In this document: positions 9,540 through 22,232 of the stretch, piece by piece
Layout of the letters: each line of letters starts with the position of its first letter
Position numbering within the stretch: the stretch's first letter is position 1
Assembly (NCBI RefSeq): GCF_019303535.1
Contig: NZ_JACCIU010000001.1
Location: forward strand, 248,001-312,000
Direction of reading: 5' to 3'
DNA length: 64,000 nt
DNA from: Lactobacillus sp. Sy-1
Lineage (GTDB): Bacteria; Bacillota; Bacilli; Lactobacillales; Lactobacillaceae
Notes under the pieces: model-generated
What the model saw: the letters and a program-made list of their open reading frames with translations, nothing else
Databases searched by the model: none
Told to the model about the DNA's origin: nothing
Position numbers and translations under genes: made by a program

Positions 9540-9749
9540 AAATAATGTTATAATTTCAACATGTGTTTTATTTAGAAAAGATCTTATCCACACATTATCC
9601 ACAGAAATTCGCAGTTATCCACAAGCTATCCACAAGCTTAATATCAGTAATAGCAAGTGATTAAGCTCAAAATAACCCATTTATCCACAACGCTTATTAC
9701 TACTATTTATATAATTAATTAATTGTTGTAGAGCAGGAGGAACTCAAAA
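9540..9749. other. oriC, downstream DnaA-box cluster and unwinding element
   Basis: Five DnaA boxes in direct orientation: TTATCCACA at 9584-9592, 9595-9603 and 9615-9623, CTATCCACA at 9626-9634, TTATCCACA at 9681-9689. The first four are spaced 11, 20 and 11 bp. After the last box comes TTATTACTACTATT (9694-9707), whose complement contains GAT trinucleotides in the 3'-to-5' sense used for DnaA-trios, then an almost pure AT stretch to 9724. An extended -10 TGTTATAAT (9546-9554) is a likely dnaN promoter. Confidence 0.88.
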
Positions 9750-10883
9750 ATGAAATTTTCGATTAAAAGATCTGCTTTTATCCAAAGTTTAAATACTGTA
9801 TCAAGAGCAATTTCTTCAAAAACCACCATTCCCATCCTAACTGGAATTAAAATTACTGCTGATAGCGAAGGTTTAATTCTAACTGGTAGTAACGCTGACA
9901 TCTCAATTGAAACCCAAATTAAAATTGATGATGCTAAAAACGAACTGGTGATTGAAGAAGAAGGTTCAGTCGTTTTAACTGCTGGATTCTTCGTTAGCAT
10001 CGTTAGAAAGTTACCAGATGAAAAAATGGATTTATCAGTTAGCAACGATTTACAGACCACCATTAAGTCTGGACAATCAGAATTCACAATTAACGGCTTA
10101 AACGCAAGTAATTATCCACACCTTCCAGAAATTGATACTGACGACTCAGTAACTTTCTCTGGGGATATCTTCAAGGAAATTATTGGCCAAACGGTAATTG
10201 CGGTTTCCACCCAGGAAAGTCGGCCCATTTTAACTGGGGTCCACTTTGAACTTAGTGCGGGAAAACTGTTGGCAGTCGCAACCGATAGTCACCGACTAAG
10301 CCAACGGTCAATTAACTTCTCTGGTAGCGATCGGGACTATAACTTTATTATTCCTGGAAAGAGTTTGAATGAACTTTCGAGAATGATTGAAGAACACCAA
10401 GACCTTGAAATGCGCATTGCTGAAAATCAAGTGCTATTTATCTTTGGGGATACGTTCTTCTACTCACGGTTGTTAGAAGGAAACTACCCTGATACTTCCC
10501 GTTTGATTCCAGAAGAGTCCACTACTCAAGTTCAATTAGAAGCGCCAACCTTACTTGCATCAATTGAACGGGCATCATTACTTTCCCACGCTTCTAGAAA
10601 CAACGTGGTTAAATTAACGATTACCCCAAGTGATGGTAGAATTGAAATTACTGGTGATTCCCCTGATGTTGGGACTGTGGAAGAAGAATTAGAACCTGAA
10701 TCAGTAACTGGTGATGAATTAGAAATTTCGTTTAACCCTGATTACGTTAAGGATGCTTTGCACTCATTTGGGAAGACGATGATTGAAATTTCATTCTCAT
10801 CTGCTTTAAGACCGTTTACCTTAAAGCCAACTGAAGATGGCGATAGCTTTATCCAATTAGTAACACCAGTTCGGACCTTTTAG
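9750..10883 (+). CDS. dnaN: DNA polymerase III subunit beta (sliding clamp)
   Basis: Ring-forming processivity clamp that tethers the replicative polymerase; 377 aa, with the three repeated clamp domains expected for the family. Recognisable elements are the N-terminal MKFSIKRSAFIQSLNTVSRAI, the TDSHRLSQR segment of domain 2 and the C-terminal TPVRTF peptide. ATG 9750 follows AGGAGG. It lies immediately downstream of the second half of oriC. Confidence 0.98.
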   Translation: MKFSIKRSAFIQSLNTVSRAISSKTTIPILTGIKITADSEGLILTGSNADISIETQIKIDDAKNELVIEEEGSVVLTAGFFVSIVRKLPDEKMDLSVSNDLQTTIKSGQSEFTINGLNASNYPHLPEIDTDDSVTFSGDIFKEIIGQTVIAVSTQESRPILTGVHFELSAGKLLAVATDSHRLSQRSINFSGSDRDYNFIIPGKSLNELSRMIEEHQDLEMRIAENQVLFIFGDTFFYSRLLEGNYPDTSRLIPEESTTQVQLEAPTLLASIERASLLSHASRNNVVKLTITPSDGRIEITGDSPDVGTVEEELEPESVTGDELEISFNPDYVKDALHSFGKTMIEISFSSALRPFTLKPTEDGDSFIQLVTPVRTF

Positions 10884-10916
10884 GGTTTGAAAAAATTCTT
10901 TTGTGGGGTGGTTTAA

Positions 10917-12017
10917 ATGTCAAAATTAGAATCAGTTCAAAAGTGGACTGCTGACCAGGGTGTTGATTTCACATATATCAGTGATCCAAAGACGATTGAA
11001 TACTTAACCGGATTCTTTAGTGATCCAGTTGAACGGGTTTTGGCCCTAGTTGTATTTGCTGATCAGGAACCATTTATGTTTGCACCAGCGCTAGAAGTTG
11101 AGGTAATTAAGGGGACCGGCTTTAGTCATCCCGTCTACGGGTATCTGGATCATGAACATCCATGGGAAATGATTGCCGACCAAGTTAAAAAACGGGTGGC
11201 TAATCCTAAACGGGTTGCTTTGGATAAGGCATATTTACCAGTTGCAAGGGAAGAAGCCTTACAACAAGTACTGCCTGGAGCTTCATTTGATACTGACGTC
11301 ACTTCATTTATCAACAACATGCGGCTATTTAAGACTGCCGATGAAATTGCGAAGTTAGATGCCGCCGGTCGGGAAGCTGACTTTGCCTTTGAACAAGGCT
11401 TTGCTGCTGTTAAACCAGGAGTAACTGAAATGAGCATTGCAGCCAAGCTGGAATACGAGTTAAAGATGCGCGGGGTTAGTAACATGAGTTTTGATACCCT
11501 GGTTCAAGCCGGGGCCCACGCAGCGAATCCACATGGGGATACTAGTGAAATTAAGGTGCAAAACAATCAATTGGTACTCTTTGATTTAGGAACAGTTCAT
11601 GATGGGTATATCTCAGATGCGTCTAGAACCGTTGCCGTGGGTAAACCTACTGATAAGGAATTAGATATCTACAAGGTATGTCTAGAAGCCCAGCTAAAGG
11701 CAATGGATGCAGCTAAACCGGGGATTACTGCTGAAGAATTAGACGCCGTTGCTAGAGAAGTTATTGACAATGCTGGTTACGGGAAATACTTTATCCACAG
11801 GCTTGGTCATGGAATGGGAATGAGTGAACACGAATTTCCATCGATCATGGAAGGAAACCAAATGGAATTACAGCCGGGAATGTGCTTTTCAATTGAACCG
11901 GGAATTTACATTCCAAACGTTGCTGGAGTTCGAATTGAAGATTGTGTTCATGTTACTGAAAATGGTGCTGAGCCATTTACACACACCTCAAAAGAATTAA
12001 CCTATGTTGATAAGTAA
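10917..12017 (+). CDS. pepQ: M24 family Xaa-Pro dipeptidase/aminopeptidase
   Basis: Cytoplasmic metallopeptidase of the creatinase/prolidase fold that cleaves peptides with Pro in the second position; 366 aa. N-terminal creatinase-like domain (1-125), then the pita-bread domain with the metal ligands in LFDLGTVHDGYISDASRT (two Asp), HRLGHGMG (His), SIEPGIY (Glu) and VRIEDCVH (Glu). It starts 33 nt after dnaN and is closed by its own terminator, so it is probably co-transcribed with dnaN. A peptidase inside the dnaN-recF replication cluster is a departure from the usual order. The choice between prolidase and aminopeptidase P is inferred from length. Confidence 0.9.
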   Translation: MSKLESVQKWTADQGVDFTYISDPKTIEYLTGFFSDPVERVLALVVFADQEPFMFAPALEVEVIKGTGFSHPVYGYLDHEHPWEMIADQVKKRVANPKRVALDKAYLPVAREEALQQVLPGASFDTDVTSFINNMRLFKTADEIAKLDAAGREADFAFEQGFAAVKPGVTEMSIAAKLEYELKMRGVSNMSFDTLVQAGAHAANPHGDTSEIKVQNNQLVLFDLGTVHDGYISDASRTVAVGKPTDKELDIYKVCLEAQLKAMDAAKPGITAEELDAVAREVIDNAGYGKYFIHRLGHGMGMSEHEFPSIMEGNQMELQPGMCFSIEPGIYIPNVAGVRIEDCVHVTENGAEPFTHTSKELTYVDK

Positions 12018-12031
12018 AAAGAATTAAAGTT

Positions 12032-12071
12032 AAAAAGAGTGGAACTGAAATTTTCAGTTCCACTCTTTTTT
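12032..12071 (+). terminator. Intrinsic terminator after pepQ
   Basis: Long perfect hairpin (arms 12032-12050 and 12052-12071) ending in six T residues. It isolates the dnaN-pepQ transcript from yaaA-recF-gyrB. Confidence 0.92.
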
Positions 12072-12233
12072 GCGTAATTTCAGCCAAAATTTACGATTTA
12101 AGGCGATTTATGATTTATTAGACTAATTACATTTAATTCACTTAAAATTGCTGAGAACGCCTGATAATGTGATTAAAGTGTACTTTTTATCATTTTAAGG
12201 TTATAATAAGGATTGTAAAAGAGGGGTGAAAAT
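12072..12233 (+). promoter_or_regulatory. Upstream region of the yaaA-recF-gyrB operon
   Basis: AT-rich spacer with a perfect -10 box TATAAT (12202-12207) about 27 nt before the yaaA start; no convincing -35 was found. No ORF or other structure seen. Confidence 0.5.
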
Positions 12234-12460
12234 TTGAAAAAAACTGTTTTTATCTCCACTCCGTATATAACATTGGGACAAATGTTAAAGGAGGAGACAA
12301 TCGTTGGCTCTGGTGGTCAGGCCAAGTGGTACCTACGTGAAAATACGGTGTTACTAAACGATGAACCAGAAAACCGTCGTGGAAAGAAGTTGTACGATGG
12401 TGATAACGTTTCAATCCCAGATGTAGGGATGTTCTTCATTCGAGCAAAGCAGGATGATTA

Positions 12461-12461
<1 letters not shown>
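12234..12461 (+). CDS. yaaA: S4-domain RNA-binding protein YaaA
   Basis: 75-aa protein that is essentially one S4 RNA-binding fold (TLGQMLKEETIVGSGGQAKWYL ... LLNDEPENRRGKKLYDGD). Homologues sit between dnaN and recF across Firmicutes and are associated with ribosome assembly. Start TTG 12234 with AGAGGGG about 9 nt upstream. The stop codon overlaps the recF start (TAATG), indicating translational coupling. Confidence 0.92.
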
Positions 12462-15534
<3,073 letters not shown>

Positions 15535-15539
15535 CAGAA

Positions 15540-15555
15540 TGTTTCACGTGTAACA
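15540..15555. promoter_or_regulatory. parS-like site 1 (gyrB-gyrA intergenic)
   Basis: TGTTTCACGTGTAACA, one base away from the conserved ParB-binding palindrome TGTTTCACGTGAAACA. It directly follows the gyrB stop codon. ParB sites cluster near oriC in Firmicutes. Confidence 0.85.
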
Positions 15556-15576
15556 TTCAAATGATTACTTCAAAAA

Positions 15577-15592
15577 TGTTTCACGTGTAACA
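15577..15592. promoter_or_regulatory. parS-like site 2 (gyrB-gyrA intergenic)
   Basis: Second copy of the same 16-mer TGTTTCACGTGTAACA, 37 bp after site 1 and in the same orientation. Confidence 0.85.
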
Positions 15593-15628
15593 ATAATTCA
15601 AAATAAATCATGAATGGAGGCAAATAAA

Positions 15629-18109
15629 GTGGCAAACGGAGAGATTGTAAATCACCGCATAACTGATATTGATTTATCTAAAAAAATGAAAACTTCATTT
15701 TTAGATTACGCAATGAGTGTTATCGTTGCCAGAGCGTTACCAGATGCACGGGATGGGCTTAAGCCGGTGCACAGAAGAATTCTTTATGATATGCATGAAT
15801 TAGGGGTTACTCCTGATAAGCCATATAAGAAATCAGCCAGAGTGGTTGGGGATGTGCTAGGTAAGTATCACCCCCATGGGGACTCTGCGGTTTATGGTTC
15901 AATGGTAAGAATGGCCCAAGACTTTAGTTATCGCTACATGCTAGTTGATGGACACGGAAACTTTGGGTCTGTCGATGGGGATGGAGCTGCCGCAATGCGT
16001 TACACGGAAGCACGGCTAAGCAAAATTTCATTGGAAATGCTTCGGGATATCAATAAGGATACCGTTGATTTCCAAGATAATTACGATGGAACTGAAAAGG
16101 AACCAACCGTGTTACCATCAAGATTCCCGAACTTATTAGTAAACGGGGCCTCAGGGATTGCGGTTGGGATGGCAACGAACATTCCACCTCATAATTTAAG
16201 TGAAGTGATTAGCGCAATTCATATTTTAATGGGTAACGCTGATGCAACCACTGCTGATTTAATGGAGGCCCTCCCAGGACCCGACTTCCCAACTGGGGGA
16301 GTTGTAATGGGAAAATCCGGAATTCGGAAAGCCTATGAAACTGGAAAAGGGACAATTGTCTTACGTGCTAAGGTCGACATTGAAGAAGTTAAGGGCCATC
16401 AACAAATCGTTGCAACGGAGCTGCCATACATGGTTAACAAGGCGAAGTTAATTGAACGAATTGCTGACTTGGTTCGTGAAAAGCGAATTGATGGAATTAC
16501 CGATATTAAGGATGAATCCGACCGAGAAGGATTACGAGTTACCATCGACGTGCGGCGGGATGCCAGTGCGGAAGTGGTTTTAAACAACCTCTACAAGCTA
16601 ACCCTTCTTCAGACTTCATTCAGCTTTAACATGCTAGCAATCGTTCATGGAGCGCCTAAGGTGCTTAGCTTAAAGGAAATTCTGCAAAACTACCTTGAAC
16701 ATCAAGTTCAAGTTATCAAGCGGCGGACTGAACATGATTTGAAGCGTGCTGAAAACCGTGATCACATCTTGCAGGGACTGTTAATTGCGCTGGACCACAT
16801 TGATGAAATTATCCGGATTATTAGAGAATCCAGAACTGGTGCAATTGCAAAGGCCCAGTTGATTGATAACTACGATCTATCAGATAAGCAGGCCCAAGCA
16901 ATTCTTGATATGCGACTAGTTCGGTTAACTGGTCTTGAACGCGAAAAGGTGGAAGAAGAACACCAAAAGCTTTTGAAGGATATTGAAGAATTTAAGGCCA
17001 TTTTAGCTAGTCGCGAAAAGGTTAATCAAATTATCTATAATGAATTACTTGAAATTCAGGATAAATTTGGTGATGAACGCCGGACTGAACTACTGGTTGG
17101 GGAAGTTTTGAGCATTGAGGATGAAGATCTAATTGCTGAAGAAGACGTAATGGTAACGTTGACTCATAACGGTTACGTAAAACGGCTACCAACCTCTGAC
17201 TTTAAGACCCAAAACCGTGGTGGTCGAGGAATTCAAGGAATGGGGGTTCATAATGATGACTTTATTGAACACCTCGTTGCGACTTCAACCCATGATACCC
17301 TACTATTCTTCACTAACGCCGGGAAGGTTTACCGAATGAAGGGTTATGAAATTCCAGAATACGGTCGAACGGCGAAGGGAATTCCAATTATCAACTTGTT
17401 AGGAATCAAACCCGAAGAAAAGATTGAAGCAGTAATTAACGTATCTGCTAAGGCTAAGGATCAAGATAAGTACCTTTTCTTTACCACCTTACTAGGGCGT
17501 TCGAAGCGGACTTCAATTGATGAATTCTTCAACATTCGAAGTAATGGGCTAAAGGCAATTAGTCTTAAGGATGATGATGAATTAATTCGCGTTTCAGTTG
17601 TTAATAAGGATGATAACATCATTATTGGAACCCACCAGGGATACGCCGCCAGCTTTAAGGCCGAGGATGTCCGTTCAATGGGAAGAACTGCCAGTGGGGT
17701 ACGGGGAATCAACCTCCATCCTGATGACTACGTAGTTGGTGCCGATGTATTGACTCCCGATAGTTACGTTTTCGTTATCTCTGAAAAGGGATATGGAAAA
17801 CGGACCCCTGCAAACGAGTATGCAATTAAGGGGCGGGGTGGAAAAGGAATCAAGACTGCCAAAATCAGTGCTAAAAACGGTCCGATTGCTGGATTAGCAA
17901 CCGTTGATGGTGATGAGGATATTATGTTGATTACTGATAAAGGGGTCACGATTCGTTTTGACGCTAACAACGTGTCTGAAAGTAGCCGGGTAACCCTAGG
18001 GGTACATCTAATTAGAATGGATAATGATTCTAAGGTTGCTACAATGGCAAAGGTTGATAAGGAAGATGAATCCGATGAACCCGAGTCTGATGATAATTCC
18101 GAATCATAA
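15629..18109 (+). CDS. gyrA: DNA gyrase subunit A
   Basis: DNA-cleaving subunit of gyrase, 826 aa. Breakage-reunion domain with the active-site Tyr in [10 protein letters not shown], and a quinolone-region sequence [10 protein letters not shown] that keeps the wild-type-like Ser. The C-terminal beta-pinwheel includes [12 protein letters not shown] (GyrA box), and the tail is acidic ([11 protein letters not shown]). GTG 15629 is preferred because GGAGG ends 8 nt upstream; the in-frame ATG at 15614 overlaps that SD. Confidence 0.97.
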   Translation: MANGEIVNHRITDIDLSKKMKTSFLDYAMSVIVARALPDARDGLKPVHRRILYDMHELGVTPDKPYKKSARVVGDVLGKYHPHGDSAVYGSMVRMAQDFSYRYMLVDGHGNFGSVDGDGAAAMRYTEARLSKISLEMLRDINKDTVDFQDNYDGTEKEPTVLPSRFPNLLVNGASGIAVGMATNIPPHNLSEVISAIHILMGNADATTADLMEALPGPDFPTGGVVMGKSGIRKAYETGKGTIVLRAKVDIEEVKGHQQIVATELPYMVNKAKLIERIADLVREKRIDGITDIKDESDREGLRVTIDVRRDASAEVVLNNLYKLTLLQTSFSFNMLAIVHGAPKVLSLKEILQNYLEHQVQVIKRRTEHDLKRAENRDHILQGLLIALDHIDEIIRIIRESRTGAIAKAQLIDNYDLSDKQAQAILDMRLVRLTGLEREKVEEEHQKLLKDIEEFKAILASREKVNQIIYNELLEIQDKFGDERRTELLVGEVLSIEDEDLIAEEDVMVTLTHNGYVKRLPTSDFKTQNRGGRGIQGMGVHNDDFIEHLVATSTHDTLLFFTNAGKVYRMKGYEIPEYGRTAKGIPIINLLGIKPEEKIEAVINVSAKAKDQDKYLFFTTLLGRSKRTSIDEFFNIRSNGLKAISLKDDDELIRVSVVNKDDNIIIGTHQGYAASFKAEDVRSMGRTASGVRGINLHPDDYVVGADVLTPDSYVFVISEKGYGKRTPANEYAIKGRGGKGIKTAKISAKNGPIAGLATVDGDEDIMLITDKGVTIRFDANNVSESSRVTLGVHLIRMDNDSKVATMAKVDKEDESDEPESDDNSES

Positions 18110-18122
18110 AAAAATTTAAAAA

Positions 18123-18149
18123 TAAAAAGCGGCCGTGCGCCGTTTTTTT
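18123..18149 (+). terminator. Terminator after gyrA
   Basis: Seven-pair hairpin (AAGCGGC / GCCGTTT with one G-U) and seven T residues just after the gyrA stop. Confidence 0.8.
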
Positions 18150-18207
18150 ATTTGATTACGTATTTTAACTTAGTAATCGCAATTCTTCATCTCGTTACTA
18201 TAATTTA

Positions 18208-18236
18208 TTGATTAATAGGAACAAACATGCTATAAT
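18208..18236 (+). promoter_or_regulatory. rpsF-ssb-rpsR promoter
   Basis: TTGATT (18208-18213), 17-bp spacer, TATAAT (18231-18236) preceded by TGC, that is an extended -10. Confidence 0.8.
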
Positions 18237-18269
18237 TTTTATTTGTGAATATTGGCATATTATGTGCTA

Positions 18270-18320
18270 ATGTTCTCCTTGCTCCATAGATTGGCTATGG
18301 GGCCAAAGACCACAAGGAGG
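18270..18320 (+). promoter_or_regulatory. rpsF leader, probable S6:S18 autoregulatory RNA
   Basis: CTCCTTG (18275-18281) is perfectly complementary to CAAGGAG (18313-18319), which is the rpsF Shine-Dalgarno. Inside this helix is a second hairpin CCATAG/CTATGG (18284-18289, 18295-18300), whose loop TTGG can pair with CCAA at 18303-18306. This layout agrees with the known S6:S18-binding leader that lets the S6-S18 complex repress its own mRNA. Confidence 0.65.
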
Positions 18321-18328
18321 TGTAACTC

Positions 18329-18619
18329 ATGGAAGAAAAGAAATATGAAATTACTTACATCATTCGGCCTGATTTAGACGAACCAGCTAAGAAGGAATTA
18401 GTTGATCGTTTTGACAAAATCTTGACTGATAATGGTGCTAAGATTATTGACTCAAAGGATTGGTCAAAGCGTCGTTTTGCTTACGAAATTGGCGGTTTCA
18501 ATGAAGGTACTTACCACATTGTTAACTTAACTACTGACAAGTACGAAGCATTACAAGAATTTGATCGTTTATCCAAGTACAGTGATGGAATCTTACGTCA
18601 AATGACTGTTTTAAGATAA
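18329..18619 (+). CDS. rpsF: 30S ribosomal protein S6
   Basis: 96-aa small-subunit protein that pairs with S18 on the ribosome platform. It shows the S6 features [13 protein letters not shown], the RRFAYEI strand and the HIVNLTT region. First gene of rpsF-ssb-rpsR, led by a structured 5' region that can hide its SD. Start ATG 18329 with AAGGAGG upstream. Confidence 0.98.
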   Translation: MEEKKYEITYIIRPDLDEPAKKELVDRFDKILTDNGAKIIDSKDWSKRRFAYEIGGFNEGTYHIVNLTTDKYEALQEFDRLSKYSDGILRQMTVLR

Positions 18620-18662
18620 TTAAAATAGTTAATTTTTTAAATATTGAGAGGAGTTTTTCAGC

Positions 18663-19250
18663 ATGATTAATCGAGCCACATTAACTGGTCGTTTGACCCG
18701 GGATGTAGAATTGCGATACACCCAAAGCGGCAGAGCTGTTGGTAGTTTTACACTAGCTGTTGATCGTCGTTTTAAAAATGGAAACGGTGATCGAGAAGCC
18801 GACTTTATCAATTGTGTCATCTGGGGACAGTCAGCTGAAAATTTCAAAAATTATGTACACAAGGGGAATTTAGTCGGCATTGACGGCCGGATTCAAACCC
18901 GGAGTTATGAAAATAACCAGGGAAACCGTGTATACGTAACAGAAGTTGTTGTTGAAAACTTTTCATTCTTAGAATCACGGAACTCTGCTAACTCACGTGG
19001 TGGGGCAGCGAGTGTGAATAACTTCGGTAACGGAGGAATGAATAACAACAATGCTCCTCGTAATAACGGTAATATGAATAACTTCCCTAATACCGGAAAT
19101 GGTGGCGGTGGCAACGCCAATAACGGTGCTAAACAAAACCAGCCTTTCAATAATCCGACCCCTAATAATGGTTCGAATAATGAAAATCCATTCTCCGATA
19201 ATAAAGATGACGGGAATATTGATATTTCTGACGATGATTTACCATTCTAA
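18663..19250 (+). CDS. ssb: Single-stranded DNA-binding protein
   Basis: 195 aa. N-terminal OB fold ([21 protein letters not shown] ... FINCVIWG, residues 1-105) binds ssDNA as a tetramer. A long, low-complexity Asn/Gly-rich linker (about 115-180) leads to the acidic tip DDDLPF that docks partner repair and replication proteins. It lies between rpsF and rpsR, the usual Firmicutes arrangement. Confidence 0.97.
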   Translation: MINRATLTGRLTRDVELRYTQSGRAVGSFTLAVDRRFKNGNGDREADFINCVIWGQSAENFKNYVHKGNLVGIDGRIQTRSYENNQGNRVYVTEVVVENFSFLESRNSANSRGGAASVNNFGNGGMNNNNAPRNNGNMNNFPNTGNGGGGNANNGAKQNQPFNNPTPNNGSNNENPFSDNKDDGNIDISDDDLPF

Positions 19251-19303
19251 TTTAAAATTAAAATCGTAAACCTGAAAAAATAAATCGTAGAGGAGTGAAA
19301 ATA

Positions 19304-19537
19304 ATGGCACAAAGAAGAGGCGGACGTCGTCGTCGTAAAGTAGATTACATTGCTGCTAACCACATCGATTACATCGATTACAAGGATGTAGCTTTATTAA
19401 ACCGCTTTACATCAGAACGTGGTAAGATTTTACCTCGTCGAGTTACTGGTACCAGCGCTAAGAACCAACGTAAAATTACTGCTGCTATCAAGCGTGCTCG
19501 GATCATGGGCTTAATGGCCTTTGTAAGCGAAGACTAA
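19304..19537 (+). CDS. rpsR: 30S ribosomal protein S18
   Basis: 77-aa basic protein starting [12 protein letters not shown], with the S18 core [31 protein letters not shown] interrupted only by family-typical substitutions. ATG 19304 is chosen because GAGGAG lies 8 nt upstream; a GTG at 19295 overlaps it. The operon ends at the terminator 19549-19584. Confidence 0.97.
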   Translation: MAQRRGGRRRRKVDYIAANHIDYIDYKDVALLNRFTSERGKILPRRVTGTSAKNQRKITAAIKRARIMGLMAFVSED

Positions 19538-19548
19538 TAGATTAGTTG

Positions 19549-19584
19549 AAAAAGGAGTGGGATCAATTGGTCCTGCTCCTTTTT
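19549..19584 (+). terminator. Terminator after rpsR
   Basis: Hairpin AAAAAGGAGTGGGA / TCCTGCTCCTTTTT with one to two imperfect pairs and a T-run. Confidence 0.85.
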
Positions 19585-19643
19585 TACTATCAAAATCAGA
19601 TTGTGATAAAATATAGTTATCTCAAAATATAAGAGGTATCATA

Positions 19644-21689
19644 ATGAATAAAAAATTTTCATTCAAGAATATTCCACCATTTCTTAGGAATAAGAATTTA
19701 AGGTGGGTAACTTTATTTACTTCCGTATTATCGATTTTAGGAACCGTAATCGCATTTCTCTACAGTAGTATTACTGGAGTTATCCTGTTGGCAATTGTCT
19801 GTTTAGGGTTGGCATATACATTTAGTCTCCTGAACCACCTAAGTGCTAACCGGGATGAATATATTTCAGATTTATCGTATCGAATTCACCGTGGTGAAAG
19901 TGAAACGATGTTAGAGATGCCAATGGGGGTCATGATTCTAAGTAATGACCAAAAAATCGAGTGGGTAAACCCATACTTACAACCATACTTTGGGGATCAA
20001 GATGTGCTAGGGAAGCCAGTCGTTGATGTGGCTCCTGGCTTGAATTCATTGATTTCCAAATATTGGAGCGCTACTGAACCTAACGATGTGACGTGGAATC
20101 ACCATCACTTTTCACTGCTGGTTCAAAAGGAATTTCATACTGTTTACTTAATGGATGTTACTAAGTACTACGACATTCAGGAACGTTATAATAACGAAAA
20201 GGTCTCAATTGGGGAGATTTTCCTGGATAATTATGACGAAATTACACAGTCAATGACCGATCAGGAAATTTCGAATCTGTTGAATTACGTTACGAATGAA
20301 TTAACTTCATGGGCGCGTGAATTCGGGATGTACTTAAAGCAAATTGACGATGATCACTTTATGATTATTGCCTACGCCAGTTCGTTGAGGGAAATTGAAG
20401 AGGATAAATTCAAGATTTTGGATAAAATTCGAGAAAGTACCTCAAAGCAAAACTTCCCATTGACGTTGAGTGTTGGGATTGCTTATGATGATAGTAACCT
20501 AAACAACTTAGCTGACCAGGCCCAAAGCGATTTGGACCTTGCACTAGGCCGTGGGGGGGACCAAGTTGTTGTTAAGGCCAAGGACCAAGAGGCCCGTTTC
20601 TACGGTGGAAAGACCAACCCAATGGAAAAGCGGACGCGGGTTCGAGCTCGAATGACTTCTCAAGCGTTACAAGAAATCATGAAAGAATCAGATCAAATCT
20701 TTGTTCAAGGCCATAAGCGTCCTGATATGGATGCGATTGGAGCTTGCTTCGGGATCAGAAGAATTGCTAAGATGAATAATAAGCAATGCTGGATTGTGGT
20801 TGATCAATCACAACTTCATTCTGATGTAAAACGGTTGATTGAGACCAGTAAGGATTATCCTGAAATATACGACTCAATTATTACCCCTGAGGAAGCTATC
20901 CAAAAGGCAACCGATAATAGTCTATTGATTATGGTTGACCATTCGAAGCCGTCAATGAGTATTTCAGAGGATCTCTATAAGCGACTAGCTAACCGGGTGG
21001 TTATTATTGATCATCATCGTCGGGGTGAGGAATTCCCACCAAATCCAATTTTGGTTTACATTGAACCATATGCGTCATCAACCTGTGAATTAATTACTGA
21101 AATGTTTGAATATCAATCTCAAGATGCTGAGCCAATTAATAAATTAGAGGCGACTGCCATGTTGACCGGGATTTTCATTGATACCAAATCGTTCTCAATG
21201 CGAACTGGAACGCGAACTTTCGATGCAGCTAGCTATTTAAGATCAGCGGGAGCTGATTCTGAAGAAATGCAGCAGTTTATGGAGGAAAACGTTGATGATT
21301 ACTTATCCAGAAACCATTTGATTTCACTGGTTAAGTTTATTGATAAGGACCGCCATATTGCGCTAGTAATTGGTGAGGATGATCATGATTACGATCCAGT
21401 CACTGCTGCTCAAGCAGCTGATTCGATTTTAACCATGGCTGGCGTAGAGGCCTCATTTGTTGCAACGAAGCGGCCAAGCGGAGCCGTTGGGATTTCTGCC
21501 CGGAGTAATGGTGACGTTAACGTTCAAATTATTATGGAACGACTCGGTGGTGGTGGCCACCTTTCTAGTGGGGCTACCCAAATTAATGATAAGACAGTAT
21601 CTGAAGTTGAACCAATCTTGGTGGAAACGATTAAAGATGTTCTTTCAGACGAGACGGATTCGGATAGTAATGATAAAATAGATGAGTAA
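19644..21689 (+). CDS. gdpP: Cyclic-di-AMP phosphodiesterase GdpP
   Basis: Membrane-bound enzyme that hydrolyses c-di-AMP and so controls osmotic and cell-wall homeostasis; 681 aa. Two N-terminal membrane segments (about 17-65), a PAS-like sensor, a degenerate GGDEF domain (about 180-310), then a DHH/DHHA1 catalytic core with GHKRPDMDAIGA, MVDHSKPSMS, IIDHHRRG, GIFIDTKSF and the terminal GGGGHLSSGA. ATG 19644 with AAGAGGT upstream. rplI and dnaB follow, as in relatives. Confidence 0.96.
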   Translation: MNKKFSFKNIPPFLRNKNLRWVTLFTSVLSILGTVIAFLYSSITGVILLAIVCLGLAYTFSLLNHLSANRDEYISDLSYRIHRGESETMLEMPMGVMILSNDQKIEWVNPYLQPYFGDQDVLGKPVVDVAPGLNSLISKYWSATEPNDVTWNHHHFSLLVQKEFHTVYLMDVTKYYDIQERYNNEKVSIGEIFLDNYDEITQSMTDQEISNLLNYVTNELTSWAREFGMYLKQIDDDHFMIIAYASSLREIEEDKFKILDKIRESTSKQNFPLTLSVGIAYDDSNLNNLADQAQSDLDLALGRGGDQVVVKAKDQEARFYGGKTNPMEKRTRVRARMTSQALQEIMKESDQIFVQGHKRPDMDAIGACFGIRRIAKMNNKQCWIVVDQSQLHSDVKRLIETSKDYPEIYDSIITPEEAIQKATDNSLLIMVDHSKPSMSISEDLYKRLANRVVIIDHHRRGEEFPPNPILVYIEPYASSTCELITEMFEYQSQDAEPINKLEATAMLTGIFIDTKSFSMRTGTRTFDAASYLRSAGADSEEMQQFMEENVDDYLSRNHLISLVKFIDKDRHIALVIGEDDHDYDPVTAAQAADSILTMAGVEASFVATKRPSGAVGISARSNGDVNVQIIMERLGGGGHLSSGATQINDKTVSEVEPILVETIKDVLSDETDSDSNDKIDE

Positions 21690-21743
21690 GATTTAAAGAG
21701 TGTGACTTTTAATTTAAGGGCACTAAAAAGGAGTGGATTCTCA

Positions 21744-22196
21744 ATGAAAGTTATCTTCTTAGAAGATGTTCGCGGCAAGGGAAAACGCGGCGAAGTTAAG
21801 GATGTCCCACAAGGATATGCACAAAACTTTTTGATTAAGCATGGTAAGGCTAAGGAAGCTACTGGTTCTGCAATTGGGAAGCTTAAGGCTGAACAAAGAG
21901 CTGAAGCTAAAAACGAAGCAGAAGAACTTGCTAATGCTAAGGAACTTAAGACGACTTTGGAAAATGATAAAACAGTTGTTGAGTTAACTGCTAAGGCTGG
22001 TTCTGACGGTCGGTTATTCGGTTCCATCCCAAGTAAGCAAATTGCCCAAGCGCTAGACCAACAATTTAATATTAAATTGGACAAGCGAAAGATTGAATTA
22101 TCCAACCCCATTCGTTCACTTGGTTACACAAATGTACCTGTAAAGCTACACCCAACCGTAACTGCTACGATTAGAGTACACGTTGGTGAAAAATAA
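21744..22196 (+). CDS. rplI: 50S ribosomal protein L9
   Basis: 150-aa large-subunit protein. N-terminal domain [30 protein letters not shown] with the typical Gly/Lys-rich turn, long connecting helix (about 40-80), and C-terminal domain with [16 protein letters not shown] 21744 is supported by AAAAGGAG 8 nt upstream; an in-frame upstream start at 21702 lacks one. Confidence 0.97.
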   Translation: MKVIFLEDVRGKGKRGEVKDVPQGYAQNFLIKHGKAKEATGSAIGKLKAEQRAEAKNEAEELANAKELKTTLENDKTVVELTAKAGSDGRLFGSIPSKQIAQALDQQFNIKLDKRKIELSNPIRSLGYTNVPVKLHPTVTATIRVHVGEK

Positions 22197-22232
22197 TCAT
22201 TTAATTCGTTAATATTACTGGTAAAAAATCGT

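Noticed and set aside
15614-15628. Upstream ATG in frame with gyrA giving a 5-residue longer protein
   Set aside because: This ATG overlaps the GGAGG Shine-Dalgarno used by the GTG at 15629, so it cannot have its own ribosome-binding site.
19010-19190. Asn/Gly codon-rich low-complexity stretch as a repeat element
   Set aside because: It is the normal flexible linker of SSB.
21524-22111. 195-codon minus-strand frame across the gdpP end and rplI
   Set aside because: Antisense to two well-supported genes; composition (Ser/Leu-rich) is typical of a shadow frame.
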